A stretch of DNA of 21,159 nt from a virus. The translations under genes were made by a program, and so were the position numbers. The notes beneath the pieces were generated by a model that worked only from the letters and a program-made list of their open reading frames with translations, was not told the origin of the DNA and made no database searches. Below are positions 15,058 through 21,159 of the stretch, in pieces. The DNA is taken from positions 1-21,159 of IMG/VR virus record IMGVR_UViG_3300045738_000776. One strand, written 5' to 3'. Position 1 is the first letter of the stretch; every line of letters begins with the position of its first letter.

Positions 15058-16158
15058 TTATGATGGATCGTTAGTATATCCAACAAACCATTCATCTGAT
15101 CCTGAATAATAGATTCCACCCGCTGTTGCGGTAGGTGGAGCCCCTGTTACTGTCCCCAATACTACCATTTTATTATCAATTTTGAACATTAAAGCATCAC
15201 TATTATCATATACATCAAATCCACCACCCGTTGATTTCCAAATAAAATCTGAACCAGTTACACTTAATGCCCCACCACTTTCATTCCAAGTGGTACTTCC
15301 GTATGTAAATGCATCTGTTACAGCTAACGTATCTACGTTTGCTGTTCCATCTATATACAAATCTTTCCATTCTTGAGAACTTTTTCCTAAATCAAATGCG
15401 TCATCTGCATCTGGAATCAAACTTCCACTAAATTCTGCTCCTACTAATACTGTATCGGACGCCACGTTATCACCAATTTGAATATTTCCCGTCAATTTCA
15501 TATCAGACGCAGTAACATTACCTCTAATATCAAGTCCTGTTGCTAATGTAGTTCCAGTATATTGATATACCGTCATAAAAAGATATTGACTATCAGTTGG
15601 GTCCGTCGAGTTGGATGTAAATTGTATTACTCCTGTTTTATAATCAAAAGTATAATCATTAGCAGAAACTATATCATCACCACTTAATGAACCAGTCTGT
15701 AAACTATGACTGACTGCAGACGATTTATATAACGCTGCTAAATATCCAGGGGTTGAATCTTCAGTTGTAGAAGTTGCTAAACCAGATGTTGAATATTTTG
15801 GTGATATAAAACTTGTCTGTTGGTCTGAACTAATTAACTGTGCACCGATTCCATCATCGCTTCCCGTTGGATTCAAAAAGAACCAAACTTCATTATTAGT
15901 ATTTGATTTCGTTAATTTTTGTCTATACCAATACTTCATTACACCTGATCCAGAAACAGTATGAGTTGCACCAATATCTGCACTTGAACTATGAGGTAAT
16001 CCCGAAGATGGTATATACCCTGCTTGAGTATAAATCTCAGATGCTTGTAAATCAAGTACATTTGTAAATGATTCTTGAGATGCTCCAAGAGTTTCGTGAG
16101 TATATCGTCTTGACGCTAATAATCGACTGGATTTTTTTTCTTTATCTAAGGCTGCCAT
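15058..16158 (-). CDS. 366-aa fibre-like virion protein with DLG-EWKDLY module
   Basis: Residues 1-60 begin with a charged segment (ALDKEKKSSRLLASRRYTHE). Residues about 65-205 form a beta-rich domain with MKYWYRQKLTKS, NEVWFFLNPTGSDDG and YLFMTVYQYTG. Residues 249-272 are the IPDADDAFDLG...EWKDLYIDGT module shared with three other proteins here. The last 55 residues (GGFDVYDNSDALMFKIDNK, then TATAGGIYYSGSDEWFVGY) look like a fibre C-terminal domain. The ATG at 16158 lies nine bases after the stop of the 971-aa gene and has only a weak AGAG site, so translation is probably coupled to it. It is likely a tail or baseplate fibre component. No receptor or enzyme motif is visible. Confidence 0.85.
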   Translation of the reverse strand: MAALDKEKKSSRLLASRRYTHETLGASQESFTNVLDLQASEIYTQAGYIPSSGLPHSSSADIGATHTVSGSGVMKYWYRQKLTKSNTNNEVWFFLNPTGSDDGIGAQLISSDQQTSFISPKYSTSGLATSTTEDSTPGYLAALYKSSAVSHSLQTGSLSGDDIVSANDYTFDYKTGVIQFTSNSTDPTDSQYLFMTVYQYTGTTLATGLDIRGNVTASDMKLTGNIQIGDNVASDTVLVGAEFSGSLIPDADDAFDLGKSSQEWKDLYIDGTANVDTLAVTDAFTYGSTTWNESGGALSVTGSDFIWKSTGGGFDVYDNSDALMFKIDNKMVVLGTVTGAPPTATAGGIYYSGSDEWFVGYTNDPS

Positions 16159-16167
16159 TTCTTATCT

Positions 16168-19083
16168 CTAACTAAAAGTTAATGTGATATCATTTAATGG
16201 TGTTGGATCACCCTTATATCTAACTATCACGTAAAGTTCATTATCGTTACTATCTAAATACATTCCATCTGCATTTCTTATTGGTATTGTATAAGTATTA
16301 CTTGAAATACTACCACCACTATTCCCATACAAACTAATTGCTGTGGAAAATGGATTTTTAAAATTATCTGCTGCCATATCTGCTTCAATCAGGTTACTTG
16401 TGGTTTTTACTGGATCGTAAATTCTTGCAACACCCAAAGAACTATTATTACCACTATTTTTACCTGAACTCTCAAATAATATTGCACATGAAACACCATT
16501 TGTAGTTGCGTTCCAAGCTATCAATGTATTATTATTAAGATTAACAGTCATACTTGAATATGTACTACCATCTGTTTGGAATCTTCGTATGTAATATTTA
16601 TATGTTCCACTACCAAAACTTGAAGGATACCAATATCTATATGTTCCACCTGGGTCTACCAAAAATCCTGGTTTAACTTGTAAGTCATAATTACCTATTT
16701 GATTACTACCACCAGTTAATTGATATGAAGTAGTCCAAGCAGTTCCATTAAATGCTTGTACGTTATCTGCCAATGCTATTCTAAAATCTTCTCCTGTAAA
16801 TAATTCAGTTGTTCCTTGTAGTGTACCACCATCATATGATTGTGCTCTACCATATATTCCTAAACTACCACTAGCAGTTGTTTGGCTAAAATTCCCCGCC
16901 GTATGATATGAAATAGTTTGAGTATCTAATGTGGATTGTGAACTATTTCTGTTTCTTGCCTTTGTGGCAACAGTAAATGATGTATCAGTAAGAGTTGATG
17001 ATTGTTGTATACTATCAGCATTTCCACTGTCATAACTGACAGAGCCTGTCATTATTACAATATCATCATATCGTGGTACTCCACTATTTACTGCTGTAGT
17101 TCCATCACTCTGAAAAACTTTACCTGAAGTTTGTACCGTTCCACCATTTGTAGAAACCGTATCTCCACTTAAAGTAGCAGTACCAACACCAACTGAAGCC
17201 GCTGTCATATCAATTAAAGTAGTTGAAGCTGCATATGCTGGATTAAATAATCCTGTAATTTTCGTTGAAACTTCAAAGGTAGCATCTAATAAATAAGGAA
17301 CACCACTCAAACTTCTTGATGTGGCCGTTAATGCTCTATGAGTTGTACCAACATCTGCTAATGTATTAGTTCCTATTGCAGTATCCATAGTGGTTGTTGG
17401 TGCCCAAAATCTATTTTTTGTAGTTCCACTAATAGTTTGATACAAACCTGAACCGCTTGACATCCCTACTGTTAAATCATGAAATCTATAATATCCACTT
17501 GACGATACACTTGTAAAATCTGTTGCTGATGCTCCATATTTTCTTGATAAAGAACCAGTTAAAGCAGTTCCACCTACATCTACAAACTTACCATCTTGAT
17601 ATGCTGCAGGTATAACTGCAGGATTAGCAGATGCAATTTTTGCTAATGTCAATCCATTTGAAGTTCCAAAAGTACTTGTAGTATAATCTAAATATGATTG
17701 AGTAGTAAATGTATTTGATGCTGCAGTTGGTGCTGAAACACTTCCCGTATCACTAAATGATTGAGTAGCTACCACTCTAACATTAAAAGCTGTTTCCGCA
17801 CCACTTGTTAATCCACCTACTCCAAATAATTCAGTATCCGCGGAGGACCTAACAGTTGTCGAACCACCCGAATTAGAATCAAAATCTAAATAATGAGTTG
17901 CTCCATTTTGATAATAAACTGTTATACCACTAAAACAAGTTCCTCCTGTTTTCCACCAATCTTTAAAATTTAAATAATCTATTGTTGCATTACTTAATGA
18001 ACTATGTTCTTGAGGTAAATATCCATTTATTGTATCTGTACCACCCAAACTATTATCATTTGTATCAACACTTGCAAAAGTTTTTGTATTTGCAGTTGGA
18101 GATGCTGTATCTATTGAATGACTAATTATTCCTGCCATAAATCTTAAAATTTCACTTACATGAGTTGTGTTATCAAAGTTATTAAAATAACTCCCATCTA
18201 AACTATCTTGCCAATCATTAGAAGTCGGATAACCGTTTGTTATATTGTTAGCAGTTATAGTTGTTGTACCATTAGGTGCACTTGTTGCAGTAATAGAACC
18301 AGATATATTTATACTACCAGTCATTTCATGTACATTAGTAGACTGTAAAACTAATTTATTTTGTGCATTTGCTGTTCCATCTACTCTCATTTTAATGGCT
18401 GAACTGGCGTTATTTCCATCTGAATCTGCTACCATAGAAAGTATATTATCTTTTGTTTCTGTAGAACCAACTGGAACCCAATCAGTACCACTATAAACTT
18501 TCATTAAATTATCAGTTGTATTAAAATATGTCATTCCCTTTTCACTTGTACCTGATACTGTTGGATCAGACGATGCTGATGGTAACAACATCCCTGCTTT
18601 ACCATCCATCAATACAGTAAGAGAAGAACTTATGTGTAAACTTCCAGTTTGTCCAATCAATGCCCTCCCTACATATAAATCTTTCCATTGTTTTGCAGTA
18701 GTTCCTAAATCATATGTAATATCGGCATTTGGTGTAAGATTAGAAGTTAAATCTGCAGTTATACTAATAGAATCTGTATCTGCATCTCCAAGAGTTAAAT
18801 TGCCACCTATAAAAGTATCCCCTACAATATGAAGTTTAGAACCACTAATAACTGAACCACTAACATTAGCACTAGCAATGTTTCCCGCCAAATAAATATT
18901 GTTCCATGATGCAACACCACTACCCAAATCAAACGAAGAATTATCAGTTGGTAAAAATGAACCACTTAGATTTACCTTATTTACAGACTGGGTTACAGCA
19001 AAAAGTTGAGTGGTATTTTCTACCCCCATTCCTTTCGGATTATGTAAATCTACGCCTGTTAAACTACTATGTGTTTTTGCCAT
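16168..19083 (-). CDS. 971-aa fibre-like virion protein, candidate adhesin
   Basis: The N-terminus (KTHSSLTGVDLHNPKG) resembles the attachment segment of phage fibre proteins. Two DLG modules follow, at about residues 47-68 (LPTDNSSFDLG...WNNIYLAG) and 117-138 (LTPNADITYDLG...QWKDLYVG). Residues about 164-207 (GMLLPSASSDP...MTYFNTTDNLMKVYSG...W) are a fibre shaft/knob domain type. The remaining 760 residues are Ser/Thr/Gly-rich and diverse without obvious repeats, as expected for the variable receptor-binding part. A C-terminal domain ends in MYLDSNDNELYVIVRYKGD. The ATG at 19083 has AGGAG seven bases upstream. It is the largest fibre gene and lies between the small 75-aa gene and the 366-aa gene. 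Receptor binding is inferred from size and composition. Confidence 0.85.
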   Translation of the reverse strand: MAKTHSSLTGVDLHNPKGMGVENTTQLFAVTQSVNKVNLSGSFLPTDNSSFDLGSGVASWNNIYLAGNIASANVSGSVISGSKLHIVGDTFIGGNLTLGDADTDSISITADLTSNLTPNADITYDLGTTAKQWKDLYVGRALIGQTGSLHISSSLTVLMDGKAGMLLPSASSDPTVSGTSEKGMTYFNTTDNLMKVYSGTDWVPVGSTETKDNILSMVADSDGNNASSAIKMRVDGTANAQNKLVLQSTNVHEMTGSINISGSITATSAPNGTTTITANNITNGYPTSNDWQDSLDGSYFNNFDNTTHVSEILRFMAGIISHSIDTASPTANTKTFASVDTNDNSLGGTDTINGYLPQEHSSLSNATIDYLNFKDWWKTGGTCFSGITVYYQNGATHYLDFDSNSGGSTTVRSSADTELFGVGGLTSGAETAFNVRVVATQSFSDTGSVSAPTAASNTFTTQSYLDYTTSTFGTSNGLTLAKIASANPAVIPAAYQDGKFVDVGGTALTGSLSRKYGASATDFTSVSSSGYYRFHDLTVGMSSGSGLYQTISGTTKNRFWAPTTTMDTAIGTNTLADVGTTHRALTATSRSLSGVPYLLDATFEVSTKITGLFNPAYAASTTLIDMTAASVGVGTATLSGDTVSTNGGTVQTSGKVFQSDGTTAVNSGVPRYDDIVIMTGSVSYDSGNADSIQQSSTLTDTSFTVATKARNRNSSQSTLDTQTISYHTAGNFSQTTASGSLGIYGRAQSYDGGTLQGTTELFTGEDFRIALADNVQAFNGTAWTTSYQLTGGSNQIGNYDLQVKPGFLVDPGGTYRYWYPSSFGSGTYKYYIRRFQTDGSTYSSMTVNLNNNTLIAWNATTNGVSCAILFESSGKNSGNNSSLGVARIYDPVKTTSNLIEADMAADNFKNPFSTAISLYGNSGGSISSNTYTIPIRNADGMYLDSNDNELYVIVRYKGDPTPLNDITLTFS

Positions 19084-19093
19084 TCATATACTC

Positions 19094-19321
19094 CTAATCG
19101 GTTACTAATACCTCTCCTGTCTCATCAGTTATTGGTACAAAATTTAAAAATGTAGTACTTTGATTATCCACTACCATCTTTTCTAATAATGTAGGAATAG
19201 ACAATCCTTTTTCTTTAATTGCTCCATCAACTGAAAATGAACCAGTTACTTCTCCACCGCCACTTTTTATGGTAACTTTAGTATCAAATCTATTTAATCC
19301 AATATACTTAACGGTAGACAT
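19094..19321 (-). CDS. 75-aa small structural protein
   Basis: It opens with TVKYIGLNRFDTKVTIKSGG and continues through a Gly-rich turn and VTGSFSVDG to a helical middle (SIPTLLEKMVVDN). It is probably beta-rich. Its ATG overlaps the stop of the upstream 108-aa gene by one base (TAATG), so translation is very likely coupled. It lies directly before the 971-aa fibre gene. No family is recognised. A connector or adaptor role in fibre attachment is inference. Confidence 0.75.
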   Translation of the reverse strand: MSTVKYIGLNRFDTKVTIKSGGGEVTGSFSVDGAIKEKGLSIPTLLEKMVVDNQSTTFLNFVPITDETGEVLVTD

Positions 19322-19647
19322 TATGTAATCTCCAAAATACTTGCAAACGCTTCAATATCTCCGTCTGCTGATGCCTGTGTTTCTAATTTATCCCCCGCTC
19401 CCAAATTAATTGGTTTTTCAATTATTACAGTAGAATCTGCGGGAATTTCTACTGTCTTTAATATATATCTTCGTGTGGTAAAATTAGCACTTCCACTAAC
19501 ACTTAAATTTATAGTTGCAGAATTTGTACCATCAATATTACTTAAATAAATTGCATGTACAACTGCTGTAGTTCCACCTGGACAAGTATATAATGGTACG
19601 ATATCTGTACTTGAACCAGTTGCTGCATTTTTAAATGTATTAGCCAC
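19321..19647 (-). CDS. 108-aa beta-sandwich-like structural protein, GTG start
   Basis: The sequence alternates short hydrophobic strands (TTAVVHAIYLSN, ATINLSVSGS, RYILKTVEIPADSTVIIEKP, KLETQASADGDIEAFASILEI), a layout typical of small virion decoration or fibre-base proteins. The start is GTG at 19647-19645, supported by GGAGG seven bases upstream. That site overlaps the stop of the preceding 98-aa gene. Its own stop overlaps the ATG of the 75-aa gene. The role in the particle is not determined. Confidence 0.8.
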   Translation of the reverse strand: MANTFKNAATGSSTDIVPLYTCPGGTTAVVHAIYLSNIDGTNSATINLSVSGSANFTTRRYILKTVEIPADSTVIIEKPINLGAGDKLETQASADGDIEAFASILEIT

Positions 19648-19650
19648 TTA

Positions 19651-19947
19651 TTATCCTCCAAACACTATACTAAATACAACTGCGTTTGGATCTTCTGCGG
19701 TAATTCCACTTATAGCAGAACCATCACCTTTAAAATAAGATGCCGTAACAGCGGCTGTTAATTCTATTGAACCAGTTGTTTGTGAATCTGTTGTTAATAT
19801 TGTCTGAACGGAAGGAGAACCATCATTTTTTTCAAAATAAACTTTACCATCAACCGTATTCATAGCAAGTTCACCCAACTCCAAATCAGAAGCCGTGGGA
19901 ACTTTTTTAGCAACTGAACTACGTTTTAATTTTACAGTTTGTGCCAT
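19651..19947 (-). CDS. 98-aa fibre-head-type protein
   Basis: Residues 4-45 (VKLKRSSVAKKVPTASDLEL, then GELAMNTVDGKVYFEKNDG) are the N-terminal module found at the start of many phage tail fibre proteins. Here it forms almost the whole protein, followed by a 50-residue extension with SIELTAAVTASYFKGDGSAI. So it may be the separately encoded head of a fibre or a truncated fibre. The ATG at 19947 has AGAGGA eight bases upstream. The next gene begins three bases past its stop, so the small genes here form a tight operon. Confidence 0.85.
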   Translation of the reverse strand: MAQTVKLKRSSVAKKVPTASDLELGELAMNTVDGKVYFEKNDGSPSVQTILTTDSQTTGSIELTAAVTASYFKGDGSAISGITAEDPNAVVFSIVFGG

Positions 19948-19987
19948 ATGGCGTATCCTCTGATAATATCTATTATCACTATGTTAC

Positions 19988-20001
19988 GGGGTATATACCC
20001 C
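19988..20001. other. 14-bp perfect palindrome GGGGTATATACCCC
   Basis: The palindrome lies nine bases past the stop of the edge fibre gene and 40 bases before the start of the 98-aa gene. As RNA it could form only a short G/C stem, and no U tract follows on the minus strand, so it is not a good terminator. A binding site for a dimeric protein is possible. Confidence 0.4.
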
Positions 20002-20010
20002 AAAAATCTT

Positions 20011-21159
20011 TTAGAAACTTCCCCCATCAATTACTGAACTGATAGTTAAGTTTCCATTACTCGTATTATATCCAATCAAACCAGTAGTTACTACTTGTGT
20101 ATCTGCTGATGCCAAATATCCGAGTTGTGTATTACTATCATTTCTAAACGATATTAAACTTGCAGATACAGCTGCTACACTTGCTCCTGCACTTACATAA
20201 ACTGAACCCGTTACTTGTAAACTTGCCTGTGCATCAACTCTTGCTTGAAAATCTGCTACTCCTTGAACATCAAGTGTTCCATCTATATCTGTATTATCTA
20301 AATTTGCCGTGCCATTTACATCTATATCACCTTCTAAATCTGCATTTCCTTGCAACCACAAATCTTTATATCTTGTACCAGTTGCACCTAAATCATTTCC
20401 ATTATGTGCTGATGGTTGTAATGTACCTTTAGTTACAATTAATGTAGAACCACCTAAATCTATATAAGTATTAGTATCTACACCTTCTAATTTATCAAGT
20501 GATGTTAAATCAACATCATTAAAATCTACCGTTGTACCATTATCAGTAATATTTGCTGAAGATTCAATTCTACCATTACCTTGTGCGAGTACTACTCTAT
20601 TATCTGATAAATCTCCTGCGGCTGCTTGTACTGGATGTCTATAATGTGTTGAACCACTAATTCCTGAAGTCCAATAATCATTTGCTGCATTCCATAATAA
20701 TGATCCAGTATGTGCAGTTCCAACTCTATCAATAACTTGTATACCAGCGTTTGTTGAACCACTTACAGAATTTAATACAATAATATTGTCACCTATATCT
20801 AAGGTAGAGCTTGAAATAAATGTCGTTTCGCCATTTACAGTAAAATTACCTTCAATTGTTGCATTTGAAGATACTGTTAATGTTCCTGTAACATCTACAC
20901 CTGCTGAAGTTACACTTAATCTCTCTGTATTATTAACCTTAGTATTTACTTCATTATCAGTTGAAAAATCAACATATTCTTGACTTGCTGCTCTACCAAC
21001 TTTAAGAGAAGTATTATATACAGAGGTAATAACAGTTTGGGCTGGTGTTATACTTAATGTACTTCCATTACCACCACTAATACCAGTTCCTTGTGTTGCT
21101 AATCTTAAATTTTCTGACGAGTCATCTTCCAATCCAGTTCCTGCGAAATCACTAACATC
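20011..21159 (-). CDS. Fibre-like virion protein, 5' end beyond the window
   Basis: The frame is open to the right edge. The nine codons to the right of the TTG at 21132-21130 read DVSDFAGTG and continue the protein, so that TTG is not taken as the start. The visible 382 residues contain a segment (ITSVYN...LKVG...EYVDFST, then NNTERLSVTSAG) closely related to the 649-aa protein. A TVNGETTFISSSTLDIGDN stretch, the DLG module LQPSAHNGNDLG...YKDLWLQG, a run of short repeats (VNGTANLDNTDIDGTLDVQG), and a C-terminal LIGYNTSNGNLTISSVIDGG follow. It is probably a tail or baseplate fibre. After its stop there is a 63-base gap that includes the palindrome at 19988-20001. Confidence 0.87.
   Translation of the reverse strand, partial: DVSDFAGTGLEDDSSENLRLATQGTGISGGNGSTLSITPAQTVITSVYNTSLKVGRAASQEYVDFSTDNEVNTKVNNTERLSVTSAGVDVTGTLTVSSNATIEGNFTVNGETTFISSSTLDIGDNIIVLNSVSGSTNAGIQVIDRVGTAHTGSLLWNAANDYWTSGISGSTHYRHPVQAAAGDLSDNRVVLAQGNGRIESSANITDNGTTVDFNDVDLTSLDKLEGVDTNTYIDLGGSTLIVTKGTLQPSAHNGNDLGATGTRYKDLWLQGNADLEGDIDVNGTANLDNTDIDGTLDVQGVADFQARVDAQASLQVTGSVYVSAGASVAAVSASLISFRNDSNTQLGYLASADTQVVTTGLIGYNTSNGNLTISSVIDGGSF
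20913..21051 (-). repeat. 139-bp paralogous block shared with 13426-13564
   Basis: It aligns without gaps to 13426-13564 and differs at only a small share of positions. It lies in the edge fibre gene and encodes the same ITSVYN...LKVG...EYVDFST segment. Confidence 0.85.

Noticed and set aside
21130-21132. TTG as start of the edge fibre gene
   Set aside because: The frame stays open and protein-like to the window edge (DVSDFAGTG), so the true start lies outside.
13010-21159. CRISPR array or other short regularly spaced repeats
   Set aside because: The repeats are coding, unequal in spacing, and in frame within fibre genes; no short palindromic repeat with spacers exists.
1-21159. tRNA, integrase, transposase or attachment site
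   Set aside because: No cloverleaf-like sequence, recombinase motifs or flanking direct repeats were seen; the content is structural genes throughout.

Overview
The window is about 21 kb of AT-rich DNA in which every credible gene lies on the minus strand, so it reads right to left. It encodes the tail and fibre module of a contractile-tailed bacteriophage (myovirus). The evidence is a T4 gp18-type tail sheath protein, a 163-residue gp19-type tail tube protein, a Zn-ribbon gp26/gp51-like tail-assembly protein, a 1270-residue tape measure protein, and a series of fibre-like virion proteins with a free-standing peptidase S74 chaperone. Low GC, strong AGGAG ribosome sites, packed genes and the style of the fibre proteins resemble uncultured marine T4-like phages. 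The host cannot be named from this sequence.

Layout in transcription order (right to left). (1) 21159-16168: a fibre protein cut by the window edge, then three small structural proteins (98, 108 and 75 aa) linked by stop/start overlaps, then a 971-aa fibre-like protein. (2) 16158-12307: a 366-aa protein, a 649-aa protein that is partly a paralogue of the edge protein, a 66-aa protein and a 133-aa S74 chaperone. Four of the large proteins share a 'P..D...DLG....WKDLY..G' module. (3) 12246-9093: a 102-aa coiled-coil protein and the tail sheath, closed by a strong terminator. (4) 8894-7087: the tail tube, a 59-aa holin-like membrane protein, a terminator, and a gp26-like protein whose last codons hold a seven-T run with an overlapping start-less reading frame. 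That overlap looks like a +1 frameshift fusion. (5) 7019-1: a 77-aa protein, the tape measure, and a large repeat-built protein open for 946 codons to the window edge. No intergenic stretch exceeds about 200 bases.

How the genes fit together: the tube polymerises around the tape measure and the sheath around the tube. The gp26-like protein and its predicted frameshifted form occupy the place where tape-measure chaperones or hub-assembly proteins usually lie. The fibre-like proteins probably build adsorption structures, and the S74 protein probably assists trimerisation.

The main points for follow-up are the predicted recoding site at 7312-7318, the 946-codon repeat protein at the left edge, the 59-aa membrane protein, the anchor-plus-S74 mini-protein, the 139-bp paralogous block between two fibre genes, and a recurrent AT-rich motif followed by hairpins upstream of late genes.
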